From the NCBI GenBank assembly GCA_029960085.1, contig JASCPG010000008.1, forward strand, positions 1 through 62,512: 62,512 nt of DNA, written 5' to 3'. This stretch comes from Microbacteriaceae bacterium PS02067 (lineage in GTDB: Bacteria > Actinomycetota > Actinomycetes > Actinomycetales > Microbacteriaceae). Under the pieces are notes generated by a model. It had not been told where the DNA came from and did no database searches. It was given only the letters and a program-made list of their open reading frames with translations. The first letter of the stretch is position 1; the number at the start of each line of letters is the position of its first letter. Position numbers and translations under genes: made by a program. This document shows positions 33,867 through 42,740 of this stretch, in pieces.

Positions 33867-34931
33867 GTGGCCGAGATGACCATCAAGGAGCTGGCTCGCA
33901 TCTGCGGTGTCGCCGTCTCGACGGTGTCGCGGGCGATGAACGATCGCTCCGACGTCAACCCCGAGACGCGGGCCCGCATCCGGGCCGCAGCAGAACAGTA
34001 CGGCTACGTTCCGAACGGAAGTGCCCGTCGGCTCAAGATCGGCTCGACGAAGACGATCTCGGTCTTCATTCAAGGCGAGTTCGGGCAGCTGCTGGTAGAG
34101 ATCCTGCAGCTGCTCGAACGATCCTTCACCGAAGCGGGCTTCGACACGACGATCTCGCACATCGCCGATCCCGAGCACGCCAACGCGGGCACGGTGGAGC
34201 GCATCGTGCGCGAGGGCAAGTTCGGCGGCGTCGTGTTCCTCGGCCGCTACGGCAGTGCCGACCGCGAGGCATCCGCCCAGCTGAGTCGCCGCCTCGCCGA
34301 GATCGACGTGCCGATGGTGTTCTGCACGACCGCCGACTATTCGGGCGCGGCGGCGCTGCACTCGTCGATCTCGGTCGACGACCACGCGGGCGCCCGCGAT
34401 CTCACGGCCCACCTCGTCTCGCTCGGTCATCGTCGCATCGGGTTCATCGGCGCCGGCGCCGAGCCCGACCGCGAACACGCGTGGGCGCTGCGCCTGGCCG
34501 GTTATCAAGCGGGTCTCCACGACGCCGGCATCGTGTTCGACGACGCACTCGTGATCCCTTCGGCCCTCGAAGAGCAGACCTACACGATGCGCAACGGCTA
34601 TGAGTCGATGCGTGCCTGGCTGCCCTCGGCGCCCGAAGACGTCACCGCGCTGATCGGGGTGTCGGACTGGACGGCGATCGGCGCGAGCCGTGCACTCAAC
34701 GAGGCCGGCCGATCGGTGCCCCGCGACATCTCGATCGTCGGCTTCGACGGCCTCGACGTCGCGAACTACGTCGTGCCTCCCTTGACGACGATCGTGCAGC
34801 CGGTCGCCGAGATCGCGCAGAGCACGGCGCGCGTGCTGCTGGCGACGATGGCCGATCCTGGTCGTGCGATCGAGCAGGTCTGGATCCGCGGGCGCCTGCT
34901 GACCGGAGAGTCCGTGCGACGACTGTCGTGA
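33867..34931 (+). CDS. LacI-family regulator of the phosphorylase/transport regulon
   Basis: A 354-residue LacI/GalR regulator. The N-terminal domain (TIKELARICGVAVSTVSRAMNDRSDV, residues about 5-30, and hinge SARRLKIGSTKTISV near 50-65) is intact, followed by the effector-binding domain (FGQLLVEILQLLERSFTEAGFD; GFDGLDVANYVVPPLTTIVQP; ESVRRL at the end). The GTG at 33867 follows GTGAGGAGGCTCC. It is the last gene of the transport operon. Two matching 14-bp palindromes (29823-29836 and 30644-30657) are its likely sites, making a small regulon of phosphorylase and transporter. Confidence 0.92.
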   Translation: MAEMTIKELARICGVAVSTVSRAMNDRSDVNPETRARIRAAAEQYGYVPNGSARRLKIGSTKTISVFIQGEFGQLLVEILQLLERSFTEAGFDTTISHIADPEHANAGTVERIVREGKFGGVVFLGRYGSADREASAQLSRRLAEIDVPMVFCTTADYSGAAALHSSISVDDHAGARDLTAHLVSLGHRRIGFIGAGAEPDREHAWALRLAGYQAGLHDAGIVFDDALVIPSALEEQTYTMRNGYESMRAWLPSAPEDVTALIGVSDWTAIGASRALNEAGRSVPRDISIVGFDGLDVANYVVPPLTTIVQPVAEIAQSTARVLLATMADPGRAIEQVWIRGRLLTGESVRRLS

Positions 34932-35219
34932 CCGCGGCGGTGCGGCGTCATGCTCGTGCCGTCGCGTGGCAGCGCGAGTAGCGTCGACGCATGACGCGCC
35001 CCGATAGACACCACCTTTCGGCGGACCGTCCGACCTGACTCTGGCGGTCCACGCCGGCAACCGGGTCGGTCCGGGCAGTGCTTTCCCGCGCCGAACGGGA
35101 GGTACACGAACCGGTTCTTCTCGGCGGGGGAAGCCATCGGGTGCCCCTCGCGGCGGTGCGGTCCGTTGTGACTCCGCGCTCAGTGAGCGGTGCTGCCGGG
35201 TGCGACGACGGCCTTGACC

Positions 35220-35415
35220 GGCTCTTCGCAGTTGAGGGTGTAGTCGAGGGGCGCCGGCTGGTTCGCGCAAAGGCGTCGAGGTCTTCCAGGATGGAAGTTC
35301 TCACACTGCCCGTCCGCCGGAAGACCTCGACTTGCACCACGCTACGTTCGCGACCCCTGACCTCACCACGTTCTGCCGTCTCGACGAGCTCGGCCTCGAA
35401 GCCGTCGGCCAGCGG
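35220..35415 (+). mobile_element. Truncated ISL3-family insertion sequence (left end)
   Basis: GGCTCTTCGCAGTTGAGGGTG at 35220-35240 has the form of an ISL3-family terminal repeat. It is followed by the usual leader and then the start of an ISL3 transposase (from TTG 35332: HHATFATPDLTTFCRLDELG, then LEAVGQR) that stops matching at about 35415, some 28 codons into a protein of about 400 residues. Between them lies a perfect 13-bp inverted repeat (35275-35287 with 35319-35331). No right end is visible. It is a dead remnant. Confidence 0.7.
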
Positions 35416-35518
35416 CAGGAGGCCCAGCCGCTGTCTGTTGCGAAAGCAGGGTCGATCGCGGCTGGCGCCCCGGCCGGTGGCGTTCAATGCCGGTTCGCCC
35501 GGCTTTCGGAACGCGCGG

Positions 35519-35611
35519 GCGGGACGAACCGGCAGGCGAGCAGGGCGGGGCGGGACGAACCGGCGGGCGAGCCGGGCGGGGCGGGACGAACCGGCGGGCG
35601 AGCCGGGCAGG
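35519..35611. repeat. 31-bp tandem repeat, three copies
   Basis: Three head-to-tail 31-bp units (35519, 35550, 35581) beginning GCGGGACGAACCGGC. Copies 2 and 3 differ at one position; copy 1 has two further changes. The period is not a multiple of three, and the array lies 87 bp from the aminotransferase stop, so it is not coding. Confidence 0.9.
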
Positions 35612-35697
35612 GTGGGGAGGACAGCGGCGAATGGCCGGACAGGCTACTCAGTGGGCGGGGGCGAAGCGGCCGGCGAGCCGCGCGGCGAGAGGCCGGG

Positions 35698-37068
35698 TCA
35701 GGCCGTGACGACGGCGTCGGTCACGGCGAGGGCCCGGTCGATGATGTCGAGGCCGCGGACGAGGTCGTCCTCGGAGATCACAAGCGGCGGCGCGACGTGC
35801 AGACGGTTGAAGTGTGTGAAGGGCCACAGGCCCTCCTTCCTGCACGCCGCGGCGAAGGCGGCCATGGGCGCCGCGTCCGCACCCGAAGCGTTGAACGGTA
35901 CGAGCGGCTCGCGCGTCGAGGCGTCCTTGACGAGCTCGATCGCCCAGAACAGGCCCCGGCCCCGCACCTCTCCGACGGAGGGATGCGCCGCGGCGATCTC
36001 GCGAAGGCGCGGCCCGACGATGCGGGCGCCGAGGTCGCGGACGCGCTCGAGGATGCCGTCGCGGGCGAACACCTCGAACGTCGCGAGACCGGGCGCACAG
36101 GCGAGCGGGTGCCCCGAGTAGGTGAGACCTCCCGGGAACGCGACGGTGTCGAAACGCGCCGCGATCGCATCGGAGATGACAACGCCGCCGAGCGGCACGT
36201 ACCCCGAGTTGACGCCCTTCGCGAACGTGATGAGGTCGGGGACGACGTCGAATGCCTGGAAGGCGAACCACTCGCCGATGCGGCCGAAGCCGACCATCAC
36301 CTCGTCCGCGATGTAGACGATGCCGTACTTGTCGCACAGCGCACGCACGCCGGGCAGGTAGCCGGGCGGCGGCACGAGCACACCGTTCGTGCCGACGACG
36401 GACTCGATGATGATCGCGCCGATCGTCGACGCGCCCTCGAGGACGATCGTCTGCTCGAGGTGCTCGAGGGCGCGTGCCGACTCCTCGTCGGGCGACGACG
36501 AGTGGAACGGCGAGCGGTAGGCGTAGGGCCCGAAGAAGTGGGCGACGGAGCCGTCGGACGGCTCGTTTGGCCAGCGTCGCGGGTCGCCCGTGAGGGTGAT
36601 CGCGGTCGACGTGTTGCCGTGGTAGCTCCGGTACATGGCGAGCACCTTGCGTTTGCCGGTGACGATGCGCGCCATCCGCACGGCGTTCTCGACGGCATCC
36701 GCGCCGCCGTTCGTGAAGAACACCTTCGAGAAGCCGTCCGGCGCGATTTCGCTGATGCGACGGGCGAGCTCGCCGCGCACGTCGTTCGCCATCGACGGCT
36801 GGATCGTTGCGAGGCGACCGGCCTGCTCCTGGATCGCCGCGACGAGATCGGGATGCTGGTGCCCGAGATTCAGGTTGACCAGCTGGCTGGAGAAATCGAG
36901 GTAGCTGTTGCCCTCGTAGTCCCAGAAGGTCGCACCCTGACCGCCGGCGACGGGCGTCGGGTCGATGAGCGCCTGCGCGCTCCACGAGTGGAAGACGTGG
37001 CCGCGGTCGTTCGCACGCACTCGCGCGTTCTCGTCGAGGTCGATGACAGAGTCGGTGATGGATGTCAT
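35698..37068 (-). CDS. Class III pyridoxal-phosphate aminotransferase
   Basis: A 456-residue omega-amino-acid/polyamine-type transaminase. Landmarks: YLDFSSQLVNLNLGHQHP near the N-terminus, FFTNGGADAVENAVRMAR (PLP phosphate site), YRSYHGNT, the Asp that pairs with the PLP ring in VYIADEVMVGFGR, and the Schiff-base Lys in LITFAKGVNSGYVPLGG (near residue 289). It transfers an amino group from an amine or omega-amino acid to a keto acid. The ATG at 37068 has a strong AAAGGAG site. The FAD oxidase gene lies 96 bp upstream on the same strand; such pairs are typical of polyamine or amine degradation. Exact substrate is not readable. Confidence 0.9.
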   Translation of the reverse strand: MTSITDSVIDLDENARVRANDRGHVFHSWSAQALIDPTPVAGGQGATFWDYEGNSYLDFSSQLVNLNLGHQHPDLVAAIQEQAGRLATIQPSMANDVRGELARRISEIAPDGFSKVFFTNGGADAVENAVRMARIVTGKRKVLAMYRSYHGNTSTAITLTGDPRRWPNEPSDGSVAHFFGPYAYRSPFHSSSPDEESARALEHLEQTIVLEGASTIGAIIIESVVGTNGVLVPPPGYLPGVRALCDKYGIVYIADEVMVGFGRIGEWFAFQAFDVVPDLITFAKGVNSGYVPLGGVVISDAIAARFDTVAFPGGLTYSGHPLACAPGLATFEVFARDGILERVRDLGARIVGPRLREIAAAHPSVGEVRGRGLFWAIELVKDASTREPLVPFNASGADAAPMAAFAAACRKEGLWPFTHFNRLHVAPPLVISEDDLVRGLDIIDRALAVTDAVVTA

Positions 37069-37164
37069 GTCTGCTCCTTTGCGGCGACGTGGCGTGGGCA
37101 CCTGGCTCCGAGCCTAGGGGGCATACGTCTCGCTCCGCACCGCTCACCGCACGGCGGCCCGCCG

Positions 37165-38607
37165 CTACGAGTCGAAGCCGAGACCGAGCGCGTCGAGCGT
37201 TTTCAGCAGCAGGTTGCGTCGGCCCTCGTTGTGGTCGGCACGGTCGAGCGACCGGCGCGTCAGGTTGATGCCGATCGCGGCGGCGGGCTCGGGCGGGAAC
37301 GGCAGCGGGCGCTTCCGCACCATCTCGAGGCGGGTGCGCTCGGTGTCGGCACCGTCCAGCAGGTCGAGCATCACGTTGCCAGCGAACCGCGTCGAGCCGA
37401 CACCGAGCCCCGTGAACCCGGCCGCGTACGCGACACGGCCGCGCCGTGCCGTGCCGAAGAACGCCGTGAACTGGGTCGACGTGTCGATCGCGCCCGCCCA
37501 CTGGTGCGAGAAGCGCAGCCCCTCGAGCTGCGGGAACGTCGTGAAGAAGTGACTCGCGAGTTTCGCCCACACGTCGGGACGGTTCTCGTACCGCGGATCG
37601 ACGCGGCGGCCGTAGTGGTAGATCGCGTCGTACCCGCCGAAGAGGATCCGGCCGTCCTGGGTCGGGCGGTAGTAGTGGAACTGGTTCGCCATGTCGCCGA
37701 TACCCTGGCGCCCCGCCCAGCCGATGGCATCCCACTGCTCGGCTGTCAGCGGCTCGGTCATCAGCACGTAGTCGTACACCGGCACCGTCATCAGACGATT
37801 GCGCCGCAGCAGCGACGGGAACACGTTCGTCGCGAGCACGGCGTGGTCGGCCTCGACGCGTCCGCAGTCGGTCTCGACCGTCACGCCGCCCGAGGCCGCA
37901 TCCGTCGCCAGCGCGCGCACGTGCGACCGCTCGAAGATCTCGACGCCGCGCTCTTCACAGGCCCGCGCGAGCTCAGCGGCGAGCCGGGCAGGGTGGACGA
38001 GAGCGCATTCGCGCGTCTCCCAGATGCCCGCAAGATACGTCGGCGAGTTCACCGCGGCACGGACGGATGCCTCGTCCAGGAAGACCACATCGGGGTCTCC
38101 GGCCGCCTCGCTGCGCCACTCGTCGAGCCAGGCGAGCTGGTGCGGCTCGACGGCGGGTGCCAGCTGGCCCGTGCGTTCGAACTGGACGTCGAGGTCGAGG
38201 CCCGCCACGGTCGCCTCGATCTCGTCGAGGTTCTGCCGTCCGAGGCGCTCGAGCGTGTCGATCTCCTTCGGCCACCGCGCGACCCCGTTCTCGTGGCCGT
38301 GGGTGATGCTCGCTTCGCAGAAGCCGCCGTTCCGGCCCGAGGCCGCCCACCCGACCCGCTGCGCCTCGACGATGACGACGCGACGCTCGGGGTCGCGGAG
38401 CTTCGCGAGCAGCGCGGTCCACAGACCCGTGTAGCCGGCGCCGACGATCACGAGGTCGGTGCGGACAGCACTGCGCAGCGGAGCGCGGTCGGGGCGCAAC
38501 TCGGCGGGGAGGTCGTGCGTCCAGAACACGGCGGACCGGGTCTCGGCAAGGCTGTGGCCGATGACGGATGCCGACGGCATCCGTCTCTCGTAGACGGTGG
38601 TTCCCAC
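37165..38607 (-). CDS. FAD-dependent oxidoreductase, DAO / PuuB-like
   Basis: A 480-residue flavoenzyme of the D-amino-acid-oxidase superfamily, closest in layout to gamma-glutamylputrescine oxidase. The dinucleotide fold begins DLVIVGAGYTGLWTALLAK (about residues 52-70) and continues VVIVEAQRVGWAASGRNGGF, the latter typical of PuuB/DadA-type enzymes. The C-terminal FAD contact reads VAYAAGFTGLGVGSTRFAGN. The GTG at 38607 (GGAG site 8 nt upstream) gives the conserved GTTVYERRMPSASVIG N-terminus; an ATG at 38580 would give 471 residues. It would oxidise a secondary or primary amine, producing H2O2 and an aldehyde for further catabolism together with the adjacent aminotransferase. Confidence 0.88.
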   Translation of the reverse strand: MGTTVYERRMPSASVIGHSLAETRSAVFWTHDLPAELRPDRAPLRSAVRTDLVIVGAGYTGLWTALLAKLRDPERRVVIVEAQRVGWAASGRNGGFCEASITHGHENGVARWPKEIDTLERLGRQNLDEIEATVAGLDLDVQFERTGQLAPAVEPHQLAWLDEWRSEAAGDPDVVFLDEASVRAAVNSPTYLAGIWETRECALVHPARLAAELARACEERGVEIFERSHVRALATDAASGGVTVETDCGRVEADHAVLATNVFPSLLRRNRLMTVPVYDYVLMTEPLTAEQWDAIGWAGRQGIGDMANQFHYYRPTQDGRILFGGYDAIYHYGRRVDPRYENRPDVWAKLASHFFTTFPQLEGLRFSHQWAGAIDTSTQFTAFFGTARRGRVAYAAGFTGLGVGSTRFAGNVMLDLLDGADTERTRLEMVRKRPLPFPPEPAAAIGINLTRRSLDRADHNEGRRNLLLKTLDALGLGFDS

Positions 38608-38750
38608 GGGGCGCTCCCTGTCCGGGTGCACATGGCGGCGACGCGACGACGTGTCACCCTGTCGCCATTCAATAGTCAGGAACGGCGCGGGGCAAGCCTT
38701 TCGCGAAGCGCGGGGCGTCGCGTCGACTCGGTGCGCGGGCCGGCGCCCGC

Positions 38751-40640
38751 TCAGAGCGGCGTCACACGCAGCCACACGAACCCGTGTGCGGGCAGGTCGA
38801 TTCCCTCGTCGAGGTCGAGTTCGACGTCGTGGATGAGGTCGAAGGCGCTGCGTTCGAAGCCCGACAGCGTGAGCGGGTCGATCCGCACCTCCCGGTCGCC
38901 GACGTTGGCGAGCACGAGGACGCGGGTCGTCTCTCCGGGGCGCTGGTACCCGATGACGGAGGTGTACGGCGTCCGGAACCCGATGAGGTCGTTCCCGGCC
39001 AGTTCGGGCGCCGACTGCCGTACCGCGATGAGTTTCGTGAGTCGGCGGAACACGCGCCCGGCCGCCGTGTCGAGGTTTCCGCGCTGTGCGTATCGATCGC
39101 GGGGGCTGTTGCCACGGTGCACCCAACGGCTGTCGCCGCGGCGGACCGGGTCGTCGGCGTAGGAGTAGTCGTTGAGCTGCGCGACCTCGTCGCCGAGATA
39201 CAGCAGCGGGATGCCTCCGGTGGACAGCGCCAGCGTGTGCGCGAGCAGCACCCGGTCCTCGCCTCCGGCGTCGCCCGCCTCGATCCCGGCGAGCGATGCG
39301 GTGGTGCCGGTCACGCGGGCATCCCCCGTCGCGGGGTTCTCCTGGAAGGCGACTCCGCGGGCGAACGAGCCGTCGAAGCGCCCCGTGTAGAAGCGGTTCA
39401 GGAACTGGCGGTGCCCGTACCCGTCGATGCCGAGCGCCGCGGCATCCTCATCGGCGAACGTCCAGCCGACGTCGTCGTGCGAGCGCACGTAGTTGACCCA
39501 GGCGGTGCCGGGGGGCAGAGCGTGGCGTCGCTCCAGGGCATCCTGAAGGAGTCGCCCGTCGCGGGTTGCGAGCGCCTCCCACGTGAGCGCCATCTGGAGC
39601 GGGTTGTAGGAGAGCTGGCATTCGCCCGGCGAGATGTAGGCGACCACCTCGTCGGGGTGGACGATCGCCTCGGATTTGAACACCATCCCGGGTGCCGCCA
39701 TCGCAAGCACGGCGTTGAACGCCTGCAGCAGCATGTGCGCCTCGGGGAGCGACTCGCACGCGGTGCCGAGCTGCTTCCAGATGAATGCGACCGCATCCAT
39801 GCGCAGCACTTCGACGCCCTGGTTGGCGAGGAAGAGCATCTCGCCGGCCATCGCGCGGAACACCGCCGGGTTCGCGTAGTTGAGGTCCCATTGGTAGTGG
39901 TAGAACGTCGACCAGATCCAGCGGCCGTCGTCGAGCTGCACGAACGAGCCGGCGTGATCGTCGGGGAAGATCTCGCGCGTCGTCCGCTCGTAGGCATCCG
40001 GCATCTCGCGGTCGGGGAAGATCAGGTAGAAGTCCTCGTAGGCGGGGTTGCCGGCGACTGCCGCGCGCGCCCAGTCGTGCTCATTGCTCGTGTGGTTGAA
40101 CACGAAGTCGAGCACGAGTGAGATCCCGGACGTCCGGAGGTCGGCGGCGAGCTCGGAGAGCTGCGCCATCGTGCCGAGACTCGGATTCACGCGGCGATAG
40201 CTCGACACGGCGTAGCCGCCGTCGTTGTCGCCCTCGGGAGCGTCGAACAGCGGCATGAGGTGCAGGTAGCTGAGCCCCAGTTCGCGGAAGTACGGGATCT
40301 GATCGCGGATGCCCGCGAGGTTCCCCGCGAACCGGTCGACGTAGCAGACGCCGCCGAGCGCGCGCTCGGACGCGAACCACTCCGGGTCGGCGAGACGCTG
40401 CTCGTCGCGCACCTTGAGCTCCAGCGGCCGGGCGTTCCATGCCGAGGATGCCTCGGCGGCGAGCAGGGCCAACTGCTCCTGTCCGTCGGCGCGGCCACCG
40501 TACAGGCGCGCGAACAGCTCGTGCAGACGCGGGAACTGGGCGTCGAATCGCGTGAGGAAGTCGTCGTCGACGCGTCCGGAACGTTCCATCGCGTCCAGAG
40601 CGGAGGCGCGGTCCGCCTCCAGAGTGGTCAGCGCGGTCAC
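38751..40640 (-). CDS. Amylosucrase (GH13 alpha-glucan synthase from sucrose)
   Basis: A 629-residue GH13 enzyme whose whole length follows amylosucrase, which builds alpha-1,4-glucan from sucrose without a nucleotide sugar. The N-terminal helical domain occupies about 1-90. Barrel motifs: LDFVFNHTSNEHDW, the nucleophile region VEVLRMDAVAFIWKQ (Asp near 286), the acid/base KSEAIVHPDEV (Glu near 327), the amylosucrase-type CQLSYNPLQMALTWEALATRDG, and YVRSHDDVGWTFADEDAA (transition-state Asp). Amylosucrases keep the R-S-H-D-D-x-G-W-T-F block seen here, unlike ordinary amylases. No signal peptide, so it acts on intracellular sucrose, possibly making storage glucan. The ATG at 40640 follows AAGGAGCCC. 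Confidence 0.88.
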   Translation of the reverse strand: MTALTTLEADRASALDAMERSGRVDDDFLTRFDAQFPRLHELFARLYGGRADGQEQLALLAAEASSAWNARPLELKVRDEQRLADPEWFASERALGGVCYVDRFAGNLAGIRDQIPYFRELGLSYLHLMPLFDAPEGDNDGGYAVSSYRRVNPSLGTMAQLSELAADLRTSGISLVLDFVFNHTSNEHDWARAAVAGNPAYEDFYLIFPDREMPDAYERTTREIFPDDHAGSFVQLDDGRWIWSTFYHYQWDLNYANPAVFRAMAGEMLFLANQGVEVLRMDAVAFIWKQLGTACESLPEAHMLLQAFNAVLAMAAPGMVFKSEAIVHPDEVVAYISPGECQLSYNPLQMALTWEALATRDGRLLQDALERRHALPPGTAWVNYVRSHDDVGWTFADEDAAALGIDGYGHRQFLNRFYTGRFDGSFARGVAFQENPATGDARVTGTTASLAGIEAGDAGGEDRVLLAHTLALSTGGIPLLYLGDEVAQLNDYSYADDPVRRGDSRWVHRGNSPRDRYAQRGNLDTAAGRVFRRLTKLIAVRQSAPELAGNDLIGFRTPYTSVIGYQRPGETTRVLVLANVGDREVRIDPLTLSGFERSAFDLIHDVELDLDEGIDLPAHGFVWLRVTPL

Positions 40641-40762
40641 GCGGGCTCCTTCCGTACCCTGTCAGCCTAGGGGAGGCTACGCTGACGGCATCCGCGCACG
40701 ACCACCGGAAAGCGCCTCGGTCAGAGCGCCGCCGACGCGCACGAGCAGACGGAGGATCGATC

Positions 40763-41128
40763 ATGAATCTCGTCCAGATCGCCCAGCATGCCGACGATCT
40801 CGATCGCGCGGCCGACTTCTACACGATGCTCATCGGGCGCCCGCCGCTCGCGCGTTTCGACCCGCCGGGGCTCGTCTTCTTCGATCTCGACGGCGCACGG
40901 CTGCTCCTCGACCGCGCAGCGCCGAGCGCTCTGCTCTATCTCCTCGTCGACAACGTGCACGAGACGTTGGAGGAGCTTGACGGCCTCGTCGACGTCGTCA
41001 GCGCACCGCACGTGATCTTCACGCACGACGACGACACCCTCGGCCCGCAGGGCTTCGAGGAGTGGCAGGCCTTCATCCGCGACAGCGAGGGCAACACGGT
41101 CGGGCTCGTCGCGTTCCAGAGAGCCTGA
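40763..41128 (+). CDS. VOC-family (glyoxalase-like) protein
   Basis: A 121-residue single vicinal-oxygen-chelate domain with two beta-alpha-beta-beta-beta modules: NLVQIAQHADDLDRAADFYTMLIG (about 2-25) and SALLYLLVDNVHETLEELDG (about 55-75), then FIRDSEGNTVGLVAFQ, where the Glu and His of the metal site usually occur. His8 and Glu near 113 are plausible metal ligands. Such proteins act as glyoxalases, dioxygenases or antibiotic-binding proteins; nothing here decides which. The ATG follows AGACGGAGGATC. Confidence 0.85.
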   Translation: MNLVQIAQHADDLDRAADFYTMLIGRPPLARFDPPGLVFFDLDGARLLLDRAAPSALLYLLVDNVHETLEELDGLVDVVSAPHVIFTHDDDTLGPQGFEEWQAFIRDSEGNTVGLVAFQRA

Positions 41129-41155
41129 CCCCGGGCGCCGGGCGTGAGCACGACG

Positions 41156-41161
41156 TAAGGT
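41156..41161 (+). promoter_or_regulatory. -10 element TAAGGT of a leaderless promoter
   Basis: TAAGGT ends 6 nt before the ATG at 41168 of the L-serine dehydratase gene. Confidence 0.55.
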
Positions 41162-41167
41162 CGGGGC

Positions 41168-42652
41168 ATGACTGCGTACGTCTCGGCGTTCGAGCTGTTC
41201 TCCATCGGTGTGGGGCCCTCGAGCTCTCATACGGTAGGGCCGTTGCGTGCCGCTCGCGACTTCGCGCGCCGCGTCGCCGATGCGCCGGACCTCGCGCGCA
41301 TCACGACGGAGCTGTTCGGTTCGCTCGGTGCCACCGGCATCGGCCACGGCACCCCCGACGCCGTCGTCGCGGGTCTTCTCGGGCACGAGCCCGAGACGGT
41401 CGACCCCGCTGTCGTGCGCGGCGCCTGGACCGACTGGGTCGACGGTGCGGCGCTGCGTGTCGACGGGCGGGCGCCCATCGCGTTCGCGCGCGAGGACATC
41501 TCGTTCGCGCCCCGCACGCGGCTGCCGGGGCATCCGAACGCCATGACGTTGCGCGCGTGGGATGCCACCGGCGCGCTCCTCGCCGAAGACACCTACTACT
41601 CGATCGGCGGCGGGTTCATCCGGCGTGAGGGCGCATCCGCCGCCGTCAGCGCGGTCCCGTCACCCTTCACATACGGGTCGGCGGCGGAGCTGCTCGCCCT
41701 CTGCGACGAGCACGGCCTGACGATCGCCGAGCTCGCGCGCCGCAACGAGGAGGCGACCCGGTCGGAGGCCGACGTCGCGGCCGGTCTCGACGCGATCTGG
41801 GATGCCATGTCCGCGTGCGTCGAGGCAGGGCTCCACGCCGACGGTGTGCTCCCGGGCATCCTGCGCGTGAAGCGGCGCGCGGGAGTGATCCGGGCGCAGC
41901 TCGAGGAGGCAGAGGCGGGCACGGGGCGAGAGACGCCGGGGGAGTGGCTGGGTGCGTTCGCGCTCGCCGTCAACGAGGAGAACGCCGCGGGAGGGCGGGT
42001 CGTCACCGCCCCGACGAACGGGGCCGCGGGGATCGTGCCCGCGGTGGCGATGTACTGGTGGCGCTTTCTCGCCGACGCCGGGCTCGGGTCATCCACCGCC
42101 GTCACCCCCTACGGAGAACTGGTCGGCTCGGCGCTCCTCGGGCTCCACGCGCCGGACGAGGGGGGAGAGGTGGGCGACGCCGACGCGGCCGCAGTCGCCG
42201 AGGCGAACCGGCGGCGAGGCATCCGGCGCTATCTGCTCACCGCTACGGCGCTCGGGTCGCTCTTCAAGGCGAACGCGTCGATCTCGGGCGCCGAGGGCGG
42301 ATGCCAGGCCGAGGTCGGCTCGGCGTGCGCGATGGCGGCAGGTGGGCTCACGGCGGTGATGGGCGGGACGAACCGCCAGATCGAGAACGCCGCCGAGATC
42401 GCGATGGAGCATCACCTGGGGCTCACGTGCGACCCCGTGGGCGGGCTCGTGCAGATCCCGTGCATCGAGCGGAACGCGATCGCCGCGTCCACGGCAGTGA
42501 CCGCGGCGCGGCTGGCACTGCGCGGAGACGGCGAGCACTTCGTCTCGCTCGACACCGTCGTCGAGACGATGCGCCAGACCGGGATCGACATGTCCACCAA
42601 GTACAAGGAGACGAGCGAGGGCGGTCTCGCCGTCAACGTCATCGAGTGCTGA
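41168..42652 (+). CDS. sdaA: L-serine ammonia-lyase, iron-sulfur, single-chain
   Basis: A 494-residue L-serine dehydratase (L-serine to pyruvate and ammonia) with both domains in one chain. The N-terminal beta domain starts SAFELFSIGVGPSSSHTVGP (residues 5-24, the P-S-S-S-H-T signature). The alpha domain carries the 4Fe-4S cysteines in GGCQAEVGSACAMAAGG and LTCDPVGGLVQIPCIERN, and ends NVIEC, whose terminal Cys can occupy the cluster site in this family. AAGIVPAV and STKYKETSEGGLAVN are further conserved blocks. It is probably expressed from a leaderless mRNA. Family and reaction are secure. Confidence 0.95.
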   Translation: MTAYVSAFELFSIGVGPSSSHTVGPLRAARDFARRVADAPDLARITTELFGSLGATGIGHGTPDAVVAGLLGHEPETVDPAVVRGAWTDWVDGAALRVDGRAPIAFAREDISFAPRTRLPGHPNAMTLRAWDATGALLAEDTYYSIGGGFIRREGASAAVSAVPSPFTYGSAAELLALCDEHGLTIAELARRNEEATRSEADVAAGLDAIWDAMSACVEAGLHADGVLPGILRVKRRAGVIRAQLEEAEAGTGRETPGEWLGAFALAVNEENAAGGRVVTAPTNGAAGIVPAVAMYWWRFLADAGLGSSTAVTPYGELVGSALLGLHAPDEGGEVGDADAAAVAEANRRRGIRRYLLTATALGSLFKANASISGAEGGCQAEVGSACAMAAGGLTAVMGGTNRQIENAAEIAMEHHLGLTCDPVGGLVQIPCIERNAIAASTAVTAARLALRGDGEHFVSLDTVVETMRQTGIDMSTKYKETSEGGLAVNVIEC

Positions 42653-42740
42653 GGCGGGCGCCCGTCACTCGCGCCATAGGATGAGGGCACCCGCCGCCGC
42701 ACGGCACCCACCCGACTCCGGACCGTCAGCAAGGATGCCG

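Larger units (their letters stand above)
34932..35697. other. Non-coding stretch with insertion-sequence debris
   Basis: No intact gene. It contains a truncated ISL3-type element (35220-35415), a region before it with scattered plus- and minus-strand peptide-like readings that I cannot assign (for example a plus-strand end PNGRYTNRFFSAGEAIG near 35090-35155), and a 31-bp tandem repeat (35519-35611) next to the aminotransferase stop. Confidence 0.6.

Noticed and set aside
35519..35611. Possible CRISPR array
   Set aside because: Units are directly adjacent (no spacers) and of 31 bp, a simple tandem repeat.
35332..39162. A 1276-codon plus-strand open frame across the aminotransferase and oxidase region
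   Set aside because: It is antisense to two well-supported enzymes, is composed mostly of Arg, Asp, Glu and Val in no domain pattern, and is the usual shadow frame of high-GC DNA. Only its first codons overlap the ISL3 remnant.
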